In this document: positions 34,861 through 44,395 of the stretch, one piece after another
Numbering within the stretch: the first letter of the stretch is position 1
How the letters are laid out: every line of letters starts with the position of its first letter
NCBI RefSeq assembly: GCF_019084045.1
Contig: NZ_JAHRED010000006.1
Location: forward strand, 186,001-250,000
Direction: 5' to 3'
Source of the DNA: Paeniglutamicibacter quisquiliarum
GTDB taxonomy: Bacteria; Actinomycetota; Actinomycetes; Actinomycetales; Micrococcaceae
DNA: 64,000 nt
The notes under the pieces: model-generated
Told to the model about the DNA's origin: nothing
The model's database searches: none
What the model saw: only the letters and a program-made list of their open reading frames with translations
Translations under genes and position numbers: made by a program

Positions 34861-36207
34861 ATGGCAAGGTTATTTGGGACCGATGGTGTCCGCGGAAAAG
34901 CAAACGAACTTCTGACCCCCGAGCTGGCGATGGCGCTTTCACAGGCCGCCGCCATGGTGCTGGGGCACGAACAAATAGATGACGGGCGCAGGCCCGTGGC
35001 GGTGGTGGCCAAGGATCCAAGGATCAGTGGCGACTTCCTTTCGGCTGCGATCGAGGCGGGCCTCGCGGCTTCCGGCGTCGACGTGCACGATGCGGGGACC
35101 CTGCCGACTCCGGCGGCGGCATACCTGGTCGCGGACCTGGGTGCCGACTTCGGCGTCATGATCTCCGCCTCGCACAACGCGGCACCCGACAACGGGATCA
35201 AGTTCCTGGCCCGCGGCGGCAAGAAACTCGACGACGCCCTGGAGGACGCCATCGAGGCGGCCATGGAGAAGCCCAAGCACCGCCCGGTCGGCGCGGACGT
35301 GGGACGCATCTCGCGCTTCGCCGATGCCGAGGACCGTTACATCATGCACCTGTTGCAGACGCTGCCCCACCGCCTGGACGGGCTCAAGATCGTCCTTGAC
35401 TGCGCGCACGGCGCGGCCAGCGGCTGCTCGCCGGAGGTGTTCAACGCCGCCGGTGCCCAAGTCGTGGTCATTGGCGCGGAACCCGACGGCATCAACATCA
35501 ACGACGGCTACGGCTCCACGCACCTTGAACGCCTGCAGGCGGCAGTGGTGGACAACGGGGCCGACCTGGGCATCGCCCACGACGGCGACGCCGACCGCTG
35601 CCTGGCCGTCGACCACGAGGGAACCGTCGTGGACGGGGACCAGATCATGGCGGTCATGGCCATGGACATGAAGGAACGCGGCGTCCTGAAGGACAACACC
35701 CTGGTCGCCACCGTGATGAGCAACCTGGGCCTGAAGATCGCGATGCGCGAGGCCGGCATCACGATCAAGGAAACCGGCGTGGGGGACCGCTACGTGCTCG
35801 AGGGCATGCGCGAGGGCGGCTACAACCTGGGTGGCGAGCAATCCGGCCACGTGATCTTCGCGGACCACGCCACCACCGGCGACGGGGTGCTGACCGGCCT
35901 GCACATTGCGGCCCGCGTCAACGCCACCGGCAAGTCCCTGAAGGAACTTGCCGGAGCCATGACGGTGCTGCCGCAGGTGCTGATCAACGTCAAGGGCGTT
36001 GACAAGGAAGCGGCACCAAGCAACCAGATGCTGATCGCCGCGATCGTTGCCGCCGAGGCGGAACTCGGGAGCAACGGCCGGGTGCTGCTGCGCCCCTCGG
36101 GCACCGAACCCGTGGTGCGCGTGATGGTGGAAGCCACCTCGCAGGACATGGCCCAATCGCTGGCCACCTCGCTGGCCGAGGTCGTTTCACGCGAACTGGC
36201 GCTATAG
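34861..36207 (+). CDS. glmM: Phosphoglucosamine mutase
   Basis: Interconverts GlcN-6-P and GlcN-1-P for UDP-GlcNAc and peptidoglycan. 448 residues. [15 protein letters not shown] at the start, the phosphoserine loop ISASHN (Ser104), the Mg loop AHDGDADR (about 240), the sugar loop GGEQSGH and the phosphate loop RPSGTEP near the end. It starts with a probable leaderless ATG. NagB's reaction uses the same GlcN-6-P pool as this pathway. Confidence 0.97.
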   Translation: MARLFGTDGVRGKANELLTPELAMALSQAAAMVLGHEQIDDGRRPVAVVAKDPRISGDFLSAAIEAGLAASGVDVHDAGTLPTPAAAYLVADLGADFGVMISASHNAAPDNGIKFLARGGKKLDDALEDAIEAAMEKPKHRPVGADVGRISRFADAEDRYIMHLLQTLPHRLDGLKIVLDCAHGAASGCSPEVFNAAGAQVVVIGAEPDGININDGYGSTHLERLQAAVVDNGADLGIAHDGDADRCLAVDHEGTVVDGDQIMAVMAMDMKERGVLKDNTLVATVMSNLGLKIAMREAGITIKETGVGDRYVLEGMREGGYNLGGEQSGHVIFADHATTGDGVLTGLHIAARVNATGKSLKELAGAMTVLPQVLINVKGVDKEAAPSNQMLIAAIVAAEAELGSNGRVLLRPSGTEPVVRVMVEATSQDMAQSLATSLAEVVSRELAL

Positions 36208-36230
36208 ATTCTTTTTGCAACATTGAGACC

Positions 36231-36274
36231 GTGGCCGAGTGTTCCGGCACCAACGGTGTCAGGCGCTCGGCCAC
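36231..36274 (+). terminator. Hairpin after glmM
   Basis: GTGGCCGAG (36231-36239) pairs with CTCGGCCAC (36266-36274), loop 26 nt with inner pairing. There is no long T-tract (CATTTG follows). A weak terminator or structured spacer. Confidence 0.45.
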
Positions 36275-36336
36275 ACGCATTTGAAATGTGCAGCCCCAGG
36301 CTGCACCAGTGATTTTCGAAAGGGTGTTCCACGGGC

Positions 36337-37680
36337 ATGAGCATGAAGATATCGGTGATAGGTACCGGATACCTGGGCGCGACACACGCGGCCTGCATGG
36401 CTGAACTCGGCTTCGAAGTCATCGGCGTTGACGTCGACCCGGCAAAGATCCAGGCCCTGTCCGAAGGCAGGTTGCCCTTCCACGAACCTGGCCTGGGGGA
36501 GTTGTTGCGCAAGCACGTGGCCTCGGGCCGGCTGCGCTTCACCACCGACTATGAGCAGGTGGCCTCCTGGGCAGACATCCACTTCGTGGGCGTCGGCACC
36601 CCGCAGCGTGCCGACGGGCACGGGGCAGACATGCGCTACGTCGACGCGGCGGTGGCCGAGCTTGCCGCCCGCATTCGCGGCACTGCACTGATCGTGGGCA
36701 AGTCCACGGTTCCGGTGGGCACCGCCCGCAGGCTGCGCGGGCTGATTGCGGCCAACGCCCACCCCGATGCGCAGATCTCCCTGGCCTGGAACCCCGAGTT
36801 CCTGCGCGAGGGCTTCGCCGTGGCGGACACCATGTCCCCGGACCGCCTGGTGCTGGGTGTCGAGGACGGGACCTCCGAGGCCATCCTGCGCGAGGTCTAC
36901 GCCAGTGCCCTGGAGGCGGACACCCCGCTGATCGTGACGGACTTTGAGACCGCGGAACTGGTCAAGGTCGCGGCCAACGCCTTCCTGGCCACCAAGATCT
37001 CCTTTATCAACTCCTTTGCCGAGGTCACCGAGACCATCGGCGGGGACATCACGGTGCTGGCCGACGCACTGGGCCACGACGCGCGCATCGGGCGCAAGTT
37101 CCTCAATGCAGGCGTGGGCTTCGGCGGCGGTTGCCTGCCCAAGGACATCCGGGCCTTGCAGGCGAGGACCAGTGAACTGGGCCTGACGCACACCATGGGC
37201 TTCCTGGCCGAAGTGGACGAGATCAACCTGCGCCGGCGCGAACGCGTGGTCCGCCTGGCGAACGTGATGCTCAAGGACGACCTGGTCGGGGCTCGCATTG
37301 CGGTCCTCGGGGTCACCTTCAAGCCCGACTCCGACGACGTGCGGGATTCCCCGGCGCTGGACATCGCCGTGCGGCTGTACAACGCCGGTGCCGACGTACT
37401 CGTCTACGACCCCAAGGGCAACAAGAACGCGGCCGAGCGTTTTCCGCGGCTGCAGTACGCAGGTGACCTGCCCGAGGCCGTGCAGGATGCCGACTTGGTG
37501 CTGCTGCTGACCGAATGGGCGGAATTCAAGGCCCTGGTTCCAGCTGACCTCGCGCACCTGGTGGCTGCCCGGCGCCTCATCGATGGAAGAAACGTCCTGA
37601 ACCGGAAGCAGTGGGAAGCGTCCGGCTGGGAGATCGTGGGCATGGGCCAGCACCATGCTCCGCTCGACGGAGAGCTCTAG
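36337..37680 (+). CDS. ugd: UDP-glucose 6-dehydrogenase
   Basis: Oxidises UDP-glucose to UDP-glucuronate for cell-surface polysaccharide. 447 residues. The Rossmann motif MKISVIGTGYLGATHAA is at the N terminus, and the catalytic Cys266 lies in GFGGGCLPKD. The C-terminal UDP-binding domain has LGVTFKPDSDDVRDSPA. TCGAAAGGGTG precedes the ATG. Family members can also be GDP-mannose dehydrogenases, but the LAWNPEFLREG pattern fits UDP-glucose. Confidence 0.93.
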   Translation: MSMKISVIGTGYLGATHAACMAELGFEVIGVDVDPAKIQALSEGRLPFHEPGLGELLRKHVASGRLRFTTDYEQVASWADIHFVGVGTPQRADGHGADMRYVDAAVAELAARIRGTALIVGKSTVPVGTARRLRGLIAANAHPDAQISLAWNPEFLREGFAVADTMSPDRLVLGVEDGTSEAILREVYASALEADTPLIVTDFETAELVKVAANAFLATKISFINSFAEVTETIGGDITVLADALGHDARIGRKFLNAGVGFGGGCLPKDIRALQARTSELGLTHTMGFLAEVDEINLRRRERVVRLANVMLKDDLVGARIAVLGVTFKPDSDDVRDSPALDIAVRLYNAGADVLVYDPKGNKNAAERFPRLQYAGDLPEAVQDADLVLLLTEWAEFKALVPADLAHLVAARRLIDGRNVLNRKQWEASGWEIVGMGQHHAPLDGEL

Positions 37681-37840
37681 GCCCTGGCGACGGCCGGCCA
37701 CGCGGCGGTGGACATGCGCCGCTCCGTTCCGGCACCGGCCATCGTCTCGGTGCCTGGGCGGTCCGTCGCGCCGCTTCGCGCCATGACAATCGAATTCAAT
37801 TTTGGTGGTCAATTAGGCAGGCGAACATCCGGAATTTGGG

Positions 37841-37846
37841 TAGCAT
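37841..37846 (+). promoter_or_regulatory. -10 of candidate small RNA
   Basis: TAGCAT preceded by GGG, with predicted start about 37853, exactly where the first hairpin of the candidate RNA begins. The -35 is poor. The 160 nt between the ugd stop and this box hold nothing else that I can identify. Confidence 0.45.
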
Positions 37847-37852
37847 GACTTG

Positions 37853-37958
37853 AGCGTGGATTACCCCAATTGTCCACGCAGTATTTGCGTGTACCCCAAG
37901 TATCCGCAAATGCGAGGGACCCACCAAGCACTCGCAATGTTGGTGGGTCCCTTTCGTT
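37853..37958 (+). ncRNA. Candidate small RNA, 6C-like: two C-rich loop hairpins plus terminator
   Basis: Hairpin 1 is GCGTGGA (37854-37860) with TCCACGC (37873-37879), and its loop contains TACCCCAA. Hairpin 2 is ATTTGCG (37883-37889) with CGCAAAT (37905-37911), and its loop also contains TACCCCAA. Then AGGGACCCACCAA pairs with TTGGTGGGTCCCT, followed by TTCGTT, as a terminator. Two tandem hairpins showing identical C-rich loops followed by an intrinsic terminator is the architecture of the actinobacterial 6C RNA, although the loops here have four rather than six Cs. No protein gene is visible in 37681-38018. Confidence 0.6.
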
Positions 37959-38018
37959 AATCCGGTCCTGCTTCCGGGCCGCATTCCGGGTCCGGCCCGC
38001 CGACCGGCGGCGACGTCC

Positions 38019-39554
38019 CTAAAGCCCCAGCTCGCGGCCAGCGCGGGGGAGTTCCTGCAGCAGGTCGACGGCGCTGACCATGCCTTCGTGTGCCGCCAAC
38101 GCGCCCGCATGCGCATGGACCAGGGCACCGGCCGCGGCCAGGTCCACCAGGCGATGGCTCTGCGCCACGACGTCGGCCGCGGTGGGCGTGGCGGGGAAAT
38201 TCGCTGCCGCCAGCAGCGTGCCGAGGATGCCCGTGAGCACGTCGCCGCTGCCGGCGGTGGCAAGATCAGGGGTGGAGGCGTGGACGATCAGGGTGTAGCC
38301 GTCGGGAGCGGTGCAAATTGTCGAGGGCCCCTTGAGAAGGACCACGCAGTCGTAGGCAACGGCAGCCCAGCGGGCCCAGCGGATCGGGTCGTTGGAGATA
38401 TCGCGGGAGCTGACGCGTACGCCGGCCTTGGCCAGCAGGGCGTGCAGTTCCCCGGCATGCGGGGTGAGAATCCGCAACTGGTGGTGTCCGCCCGGTTCCA
38501 GCATGGAAAGCGCGCCTGCATCGATGACACAGGGAGTGCTCGCGGCCAGGATCATGGCCAAGTGTCGGCGGGTGTCCTCGGTGTCCTCAAGCCCCGGGCC
38601 GATGGCCCAGGCTCCGATGCGGGTCGCACCCTCGCGCTCATTGCGGCGGTTGCGTGCCAACAGGGCCGTCAGCTCCGGGGTCGCCAGCGGAACGGACTCC
38701 GGCACCTGGGTGGTCAAGGCCGTAGCAACGGCCTCCGGGACCAGAGTGCGCAGCAGGCCGAGCCCGCTGGAAACCGCGGCCCTGGCGGTGAGCACCGCAG
38801 CGCCGGGGTACTTGGCGGAGCCCGCCATCAGCCCCAGCACCCCTCGCTGGTACTTGTGCCTGCCGGCCGCGCTCCAGTCGGTATTTCGGTCCAGCAGAAG
38901 TTCGAGGTCGTCTCCCTGCACCATCCAGGCCTCGGGTTCGGGCAAGGTTGCGGAGAGCCCCAGGTCGGTGACGAGAATGTTCCCGGACACCAGGTGGCCC
39001 GATCCCACCACAAGCCCAGTCTTCAGCGCACCGAAGCTGACGGTGCGGTCGGCCGGGATGACGTTGTCCGCCGCGGCGCCGGTGTCGGGGTTCACCCCGC
39101 TGGGAAGGTCGCACGCCAGTACGGGGATTTCGCGGGGCACCTCGGGAAGCTTCGCCCCGGGACGGCCCCCGGTGCCATAGCCGGCATCGATCAGCAGATC
39201 GCAGTTAACCAGGAGGTCGTCCAGGCCCGCCAAGGTTGCCGTGCGCCCGCCCGCACGTGACAGTGACTTCAATCCGGCCTGGTGGGCGTCGGTTCCCAGC
39301 AACACCGCGGTGGCCTGCACCCCGCGCTTGGCCAAGGTGGCGAGGGCAAAGAGCCCGTCCCCGCCGTTGTTTCCCGGACCGATCAGGGCCACGGCACGGG
39401 AGCCGTACAGCCGTCCCGTATTTTCCTTGAGCAATAGCACTGCCTGGTGTGCCAGTGCGTCTGCGGCCCGGTGCATCAAGGTCAGGTCGTTGGCATCGCG
39501 CAGCAGCTGGGCTTCGGCATCTCGAACGTGGGAACCTGCGTAGACGGGGATCAT
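38019..39554 (-). CDS. nnr: Bifunctional NAD(P)H-hydrate epimerase / ADP-dependent dehydratase
   Basis: Repairs hydrated NAD(P)H. The N-terminal YjeF_N epimerase domain (about 1-215) has GPGNNGGDG and CDLPSGVNPDTG. The C-terminal carbohydrate-kinase-like dehydratase domain (about 225-511) has GAWAIGPGLED, TPHAGELHALL, LLKGPST and the ATP motif TAGSGDVLTG. 511 residues, the usual fused form. It is the second gene after acpS on the minus strand (64-nt gap). Confidence 0.94.
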   Translation of the reverse strand: MIPVYAGSHVRDAEAQLLRDANDLTLMHRAADALAHQAVLLLKENTGRLYGSRAVALIGPGNNGGDGLFALATLAKRGVQATAVLLGTDAHQAGLKSLSRAGGRTATLAGLDDLLVNCDLLIDAGYGTGGRPGAKLPEVPREIPVLACDLPSGVNPDTGAAADNVIPADRTVSFGALKTGLVVGSGHLVSGNILVTDLGLSATLPEPEAWMVQGDDLELLLDRNTDWSAAGRHKYQRGVLGLMAGSAKYPGAAVLTARAAVSSGLGLLRTLVPEAVATALTTQVPESVPLATPELTALLARNRRNEREGATRIGAWAIGPGLEDTEDTRRHLAMILAASTPCVIDAGALSMLEPGGHHQLRILTPHAGELHALLAKAGVRVSSRDISNDPIRWARWAAVAYDCVVLLKGPSTICTAPDGYTLIVHASTPDLATAGSGDVLTGILGTLLAAANFPATPTAADVVAQSHRLVDLAAAGALVHAHAGALAAHEGMVSAVDLLQELPRAGRELGL

Positions 39555-39618
39555 TAGTTCAGAATACCCAACTCCGGAGGCGAATTGCCGCAGCCATGGC
39601 CAGTCGGGAGGTGCCTGT

Positions 39619-39969
39619 CTACCGTTCGGCGACGACCATGGCGGTGGCCAGATCGCCGTCGTGGCTCATGGACAGGTGCCAGTGCACCACACCTTTTCTT
39701 GCGGCCGCCTCGGCAACCGAGCCGTCAAGCACCACAAAGGGGTCGCCGGCGCCGTCTTTCTCGATCCAGCAATGCTGCCAGTTCATGCCTGCCGGAGCAC
39801 CCAATGCCTTCGCAATGGCTTCCTTGGCAGCGAATCGTGCGGCCAGGGACCTCACGTGGAGCTCGCGTTCCGCGGGAACAAAGAGGCGCTCGCGCAAGGC
39901 CGGGGTCCGCTCCAGTTGCGCCTTGAAGCGCGAGACCTCCACTACATCAACACCAATTCCCACGATCAT
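39619..39969 (-). CDS. acpS: Holo-[acyl-carrier-protein] synthase
   Basis: Transfers 4'-phosphopantetheine from CoA to acyl carrier protein. [20 protein letters not shown] with the Mg Asp and [15 protein letters not shown] with the Glu are diagnostic. ATG 39969 has CGGAGG just upstream, giving 116 residues; the frame is open upstream without similarity. It probably forms an operon with nnr, a common arrangement. Confidence 0.95.
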   Translation of the reverse strand: MIVGIGVDVVEVSRFKAQLERTPALRERLFVPAERELHVRSLAARFAAKEAIAKALGAPAGMNWQHCWIEKDGAGDPFVVLDGSVAEAAARKGVVHWHLSMSHDGDLATAMVVAER

Positions 39970-40096
39970 GCCTCCGAGTTTATCGGCTTCCGGAGTAGCT
40001 CCATGCCGGATACGGATTCTTGCTATGGCATGCCGACCACCGGAGTCGTAGGCTACGAGGCAGTGCGTCCAGCGAACCGATGGGAAGGGACAGGCA

Positions 40097-40660
40097 GTGA
40101 CGGTGAATGAGATCGGAATTGAGCCAAGCGCGATTGCGCTGTTGCGGGACGGCTTTGGCCGCATTCGGGATGGCCTCCAGCGGCTCCTGGCCGAGGCCGA
40201 ACCGCGGATGCTGAGCTTTAGGGCGAGCAGTCATTCGAATTCCATGGCATGGCTCATCTGGCATCTGACCCGCATCGAGGATGACCACTTCACGCATCTG
40301 GCCAGGGCACTGGATGGGGAATCAACGCTCGAGCAGTGTTGGATCGCCCGGGACTGGGTGACCCGTTTCAATCTGCCCTACCGCCGGCTCGATACCGGCT
40401 TCGGGCACAGCAGTGACCAGGTTGCGGATTTCGGGATGTATGACGCCGAGTACCTGCTCGGCTACCACCGGGATGTGCACGAACAAGCAATGGGCATCCT
40501 GTCGGCCTTGCCCGAGGCGGACCTTTCGACCGTTATTGACCGGCGGTGGAATCCACCCGTCACCGCCGGGGTCAGGCTGATTAGCGTCCTCAACGAGACC
40601 GCCTCGCACTTGGGTCAGGCGGAATTCCTGCGTGGGATCTACGCCGACCAATCCGGCTGA
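40097..40660 (+). CDS. DinB-like (DUF664) four-helix protein
   Basis: A 187-residue protein of the DinB/DUF664 superfamily. Predicted metal ligands are His in [12 protein letters not shown] (about 56), His in GYHRDVHE (about 124) and His in [12 protein letters not shown] (about 174). The superfamily includes mycothiol-dependent transferases, which would suit an actinobacterium, but the substrate is unknown. GTG 40097 has GAAGGGA 7 nt upstream. It is divergent from acpS. Confidence 0.8.
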   Translation: MTVNEIGIEPSAIALLRDGFGRIRDGLQRLLAEAEPRMLSFRASSHSNSMAWLIWHLTRIEDDHFTHLARALDGESTLEQCWIARDWVTRFNLPYRRLDTGFGHSSDQVADFGMYDAEYLLGYHRDVHEQAMGILSALPEADLSTVIDRRWNPPVTAGVRLISVLNETASHLGQAEFLRGIYADQSG

Positions 40661-40681
40661 GGGAAGGCACGTTCCTTAAAA

Positions 40682-40729
40682 CCGGCGGTGCCGGTGCTTC
40701 CGCGTTTCGGGAAGCACCGGCACCGCCGG
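40682..40729. terminator. 20-bp stem between DinB-like gene and glmS
   Basis: CCGGCGGTGCCGGTGCTTCC pairs exactly with GGAAGCACCGGCACCGCCGG across an 8-nt loop, between two convergent genes. There is no U-tract on either side. It is probably a shared terminator. Confidence 0.7.
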
Positions 40730-40755
40730 AAGCGGAACGTATTTTGGTCCAGGAC

Positions 40756-42627
40756 CTACTCGACAGTGACCGACTTTGCCAGGTTGCGCGGCTGGTCCAC
40801 GTCCAGCCCCTTGGCCGAGGCCAATTCGCAGGCGAAGAGCTGCAGCGGGACGGTGGCCAGCAGCGGCATCAGCAGCACCGGAGTCTCCGGAAGGTAGAAC
40901 ACGAACTCGGCGTAGTCGCGAACCGCCTCGTCGCCTTCCTCGGCGATGACCAGGGTCTTGGCGCCGCGGGCGCGCACTTCCTGGATGTTCGAGACGACCT
41001 TGGAGTGCAGCGAATCGCGGCCGCGCGGCGAGGGGACAACCACGAAGACCGGCTTGCCCTCCTCGATCAGCGCGATCGGGCCGTGCTTGAGCTCGCCTGC
41101 GGCGAAGCCCTCTGCATGGATGTAGGCGATTTCCTTGAGCTTCAGGGCGCCTTCCATGGCTACCGGGTAGCCAACGTGGCGGCCCAGGAAGAGAACCGAC
41201 TCGGTCTCCTGCATGGAACGGGCCAGCGACTTGATTTCATCCGCGCGGTCCAGGACGTCCTGGATCTTGGCCGGGATCTTGCCCAGGTCGGCAAGGATGT
41301 CCTTGATCTGTCCGGAGAACAGGTTGCCGCGCAACTGGGCCAGGTACAGGCCGAGCAGGTAGGTGGCGGTGATCTGCGCGAGGAACGCCTTGGTGGAGGC
41401 AACGGCGATTTCCGGTCCGGCGTGCGTGTACAGCACTGCATCGGATTCACGCGGGATGGTGGAGCCGTTGGTGTTGCAGATGGCCAGGGTCTTGGCGCCC
41501 TGTTCCTTGGCGTAGCGCACGGCCATGAGCGTATCCATGGTCTCGCCGGACTGCGAGATGGAAACGACCAGGGTGTTCTCGTTCACGATCGGGTCGCGGT
41601 AGCGGAACTCGTGGCTCAGCTCGACCTCGACCGGGATCCGGCACCAGTTCTCGATGGCGTACTTGGCCACGGATCCCGCGTAGGCGGAGGTTCCACAGGC
41701 CAGCACAACGATCTTGGTGACGGCGGCGAGTTCCTCGGGGGAGATGCGCAGTTCATCGAGGGTCAGTCGGCCAAAGGCGTCCGAGCGGCCCAGCAGGGTG
41801 TCGGCCACCGCAGCGGGCTGGTCGAAGATTTCCTTTTCCATGAAGGAGCCGAAGCCGCCCTTTTCGGCGCTGGCGGCATCCCAGTCGACGTGGAATTCCT
41901 TGCCTTCGGCAGGGTTGCCGGAGAAGTCGGTGATGCTGTGGGAATCGGGGGTGATCGTGACGATCTGGTCCTGCCCCAGCTCCACCGCGCGGCGGGTGAA
42001 GTCGATGAATCCCGAAACATCCGAGCCCAGGAAGTTCTCGCCGTCGCCCAGGCCCAGGACCAGGGGGGAGTTGCGGCGAGCGGCCACGACGACGCCCGGG
42101 TGGTCCGCGTGAACAGCCAGCAAGGTGAATGCACCCTCGAGTTGGCGGGCGGCCAGCTCCATCGAACGGGTGAGGTTGCCTTCGCCGGCTCCGCGGTAGA
42201 CGGAGCCCAACAGGGCAGCTGCCACTTCGGTGTCGGTTTCGGAAAGGAACTCGACGCCCTCTGCGAGCAGCTTGCCCTTGAGCTCGGCGAAGTTCTCGAT
42301 GATGCCGTTGTGGATCAGCGCGAGGTTCCCTCCGTCGGCCAGGTGCGGGTGGGCGTTGCCATCCGTGGGGCCGCCGTGGGTCGCCCAGCGGGTGTGGCCA
42401 ATGCCGGTCAGGGAGGACGGCAGCGGATCGGCTTCCAGGGCCTCGACGAGGTTGTTCAGCTTGCCCGACTTCTTGCGCGAGTCGATGCCCGCTTCGGTGA
42501 CGACGGCCAGTCCGGCCGAGTCATAGCCGCGATATTCGAGGCGTCGAAGACCCTCAAGAATCACATCGAGCGCCCCGTGATCGGCTGCGCGTCCAGCATT
42601 ACCTACGTATCCAACGATTCCACACAT
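40756..42627 (-). CDS. glmS: Glutamine-fructose-6-phosphate aminotransferase (isomerising)
   Basis: Makes GlcN-6-P from fructose-6-P and glutamine, the entry to UDP-GlcNAc. The N-terminal nucleophile is Cys2 (MCGIVGYVG), with HTRWATHG and IENFAELK in the glutaminase domain. Two SIS domains follow, with ACGTSAYAG and SQSGETMDTL in the first and the conserved C-terminal LAKSVTVE. 623 residues. NagB runs the opposite way, so glmS and nagB need opposite regulation. Confidence 0.97.
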   Translation of the reverse strand: MCGIVGYVGNAGRAADHGALDVILEGLRRLEYRGYDSAGLAVVTEAGIDSRKKSGKLNNLVEALEADPLPSSLTGIGHTRWATHGGPTDGNAHPHLADGGNLALIHNGIIENFAELKGKLLAEGVEFLSETDTEVAAALLGSVYRGAGEGNLTRSMELAARQLEGAFTLLAVHADHPGVVVAARRNSPLVLGLGDGENFLGSDVSGFIDFTRRAVELGQDQIVTITPDSHSITDFSGNPAEGKEFHVDWDAASAEKGGFGSFMEKEIFDQPAAVADTLLGRSDAFGRLTLDELRISPEELAAVTKIVVLACGTSAYAGSVAKYAIENWCRIPVEVELSHEFRYRDPIVNENTLVVSISQSGETMDTLMAVRYAKEQGAKTLAICNTNGSTIPRESDAVLYTHAGPEIAVASTKAFLAQITATYLLGLYLAQLRGNLFSGQIKDILADLGKIPAKIQDVLDRADEIKSLARSMQETESVLFLGRHVGYPVAMEGALKLKEIAYIHAEGFAAGELKHGPIALIEEGKPVFVVVPSPRGRDSLHSKVVSNIQEVRARGAKTLVIAEEGDEAVRDYAEFVFYLPETPVLLMPLLATVPLQLFACELASAKGLDVDQPRNLAKSVTVE

Positions 42628-42738
42628 GCCAAAAAGATTACCGTGCCGCGCAAGCCTCCACGTTCATTTGCGCTGACGGCTGGTCTTAAAAATATGTGTG
42701 CATGCCCACGCGTCCGGAGTATGGCCAAAAGGTTAAGT

Positions 42739-42768
42739 TTGGGAATACGGGCGGATTGTTGGCACAAT
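42739..42768 (+). promoter_or_regulatory. Candidate leaderless promoter of coaA
   Basis: TTGGGA (42739-42744), 18 nt, CACAAT (42763-42768). The GTG of coaA starts 8 nt later with no ribosome binding site, so the message would be leaderless. Confidence 0.45.
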
Positions 42769-42775
42769 TCAAGGC

Positions 42776-43735
42776 GTGAATGGACAGCGTGCGGTCGACT
42801 ACAGTGCAACACCCTTCGTCGAATTGGACCGCCAAACCTGGGCAAGACTGTCCAACGAACTCAAGCAACCGCTGGATGAAGCGGACCTGCGCCGGCTCAG
42901 CGGGCTCGGCGAGCAACTCAATCTCGCCGAGGTGCGCGAGGTCTATCTCCCTCTATCGCGCCTTCTCAACCTCTATGTCCAGGGGTCGGCCGCGCTTCAC
43001 CAAGCCACCAACACCTTCCTGGGGGAGAGCACCCGGCGCACGCCCTTTGTCATCGGCGTGGCCGGTTCCGTTGCGGTGGGCAAGTCGACCACGGCCCGCG
43101 TGCTGCAGGAGCTCTTGCGCCGCTGGCCCGACACCCCCGACGTGCAATTGATTACCACCGACGGCTTCCTGTATCCGAACGTGGACCTGGAAAAACGCGG
43201 CATCATGCACCGCAAGGGATTTCCGGAATCCTACGACCGGCGTCGACTGTTACGTTTCGTCTCCGAGGTGAAATCCGGCGCGCCGGAGGTGCGCGCGCCC
43301 TGGTACTCGCACCTCACCTACGACATCGTTCCGGGCAAGGAAGTCGTGGTGCGTTCTCCTCAGGTGCTGATCGTGGAGGGCCTAAATGTGCTTCAGCCCG
43401 CACGGGCGCGCCTTGATGGCACTGCAGGCCTGGCCCTGAGTGATTTCTTTGACTTCTCCGTCTATGTTGACGCCCGCACAGCGGACATCGAGGAATGGTA
43501 CATCCGCCGATTCATGAAACTGCGGTCCGGTGCGTTCTCGGACCCCGCATCCTATTTCCACCGTTATGCATCACTGAGCGACGAGGAAGCCAGGGAAACC
43601 GCACACGGAATCTGGAAAAGAATCAATGAGCCGAACCTTCGGGAAAATGTCATTCCGACGCGTGGCCGCGCACAACTTGTGCTTAGTAAATCCGCTGATC
43701 ATTCGATCCGACGAATGCTTCTTCGCAAGATCTGA
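42776..43735 (+). CDS. coaA: Pantothenate kinase type I
   Basis: First step of CoA synthesis, ATP-dependent phosphorylation of pantothenate. P-loop [12 protein letters not shown] at residues 94-105, DGFLYPN near 123, [16 protein letters not shown], and [11 protein letters not shown]. 319 residues. GTG start. It is divergent from glmS. Confidence 0.96.
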   Translation: MNGQRAVDYSATPFVELDRQTWARLSNELKQPLDEADLRRLSGLGEQLNLAEVREVYLPLSRLLNLYVQGSAALHQATNTFLGESTRRTPFVIGVAGSVAVGKSTTARVLQELLRRWPDTPDVQLITTDGFLYPNVDLEKRGIMHRKGFPESYDRRRLLRFVSEVKSGAPEVRAPWYSHLTYDIVPGKEVVVRSPQVLIVEGLNVLQPARARLDGTAGLALSDFFDFSVYVDARTADIEEWYIRRFMKLRSGAFSDPASYFHRYASLSDEEARETAHGIWKRINEPNLRENVIPTRGRAQLVLSKSADHSIRRMLLRKI

Positions 43736-43828
43736 CTTGCGAATCCAGCGGATGAACGTATCGCAAATTTTGAAAAATATCCGCGTCACCATCTGTTGAC
43801 CACTACCATCGTGTGCAAAGCTGGGCAC

Positions 43829-44227
43829 ATGTTAAAAGGATTCAGAGATTTCATTATGCAGGGCAACGTTGTTGACCTTGCCGTTGCCGTTGTCATTGGT
43901 GCTGCTTTCGGCGCCGTGGTCAAGTCATTGGTTGAGAACATCATCATGCCTTTGATTGCCGCATTGGTGGGTTCGCCGAACTTCGACGATTTCCTGATTG
44001 TCACGATCGGCGACGGCGTTGCCATCAAGTTCGGTGTGTTCTTGACCGTCCTGGTGAACTTCATCCTCATTGCTGCCGCCATCTACTTCGTGGTCGTTTT
44101 GCCGATGAAGCACCTCAGCGAAAAGCGCCAGGCCCGCCTGGGCGTCGAAGAGCCCGCCGAGGAATTGGACCCGCAGGTTGCCCTGCTGGCCGAAATCCGC
44201 GACGAGCTCCGCAGCCGAGCGCTCTAA
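43829..44227 (+). CDS. mscL: Large-conductance mechanosensitive channel
   Basis: Osmotic safety valve of the inner membrane. MLKGFRDFIMQGNVVDLAVA at the start, TM1 with VVIGAAFGAVVKSLVENIIM, TM2 around VFLTVLVNFILIAAAIYFVV, and a C-terminal helix LLAEIRDELRS. ATG 43829 gives 132 residues, normal; the frame opens 11 codons earlier without family similarity. TACCAT (43804-43809) is a -10 candidate. Confidence 0.95.
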   Translation: MLKGFRDFIMQGNVVDLAVAVVIGAAFGAVVKSLVENIIMPLIAALVGSPNFDDFLIVTIGDGVAIKFGVFLTVLVNFILIAAAIYFVVVLPMKHLSEKRQARLGVEEPAEELDPQVALLAEIRDELRSRAL

Positions 44228-44260
44228 ACTCGCTGCAACACTTCCCTATCAGCCAATAAC

Positions 44261-44306
44261 GAAGCCCTGGCGGCCCTGTTCACATGATCAGGCCACCGGG
44301 GCTTCG
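44261..44306 (+). terminator. Hairpin after mscL
   Basis: GAAGCCCTGGCGGCC pairs with GGCCACCGGGGCTTC with two imperfect positions around a 16-nt loop, 33 nt after the mscL stop. It has a weak T-tract (TTCGTCG). Confidence 0.55.
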
Positions 44307-44395
44307 TCGCGCCCGGCGCCGTCAGGACGACGGCCACGGCCATCGGTGGCGTGCCCCTGAAGCATGCACCACGGGGATAGTGGGATGATGGATGG

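Noticed and set aside
36231-36274. tRNA-Ser/Leu-like start GTGGCCGAGTG
   Set aside because: The resemblance ends after about 11 nt; there is no T-arm or anticodon loop. It is better read as a hairpin after glmM.
42628-42775. glmS ribozyme or riboswitch upstream of glmS
   Set aside because: The 148-nt gap shows no glmS ribozyme core. This class is known mainly from Firmicutes.
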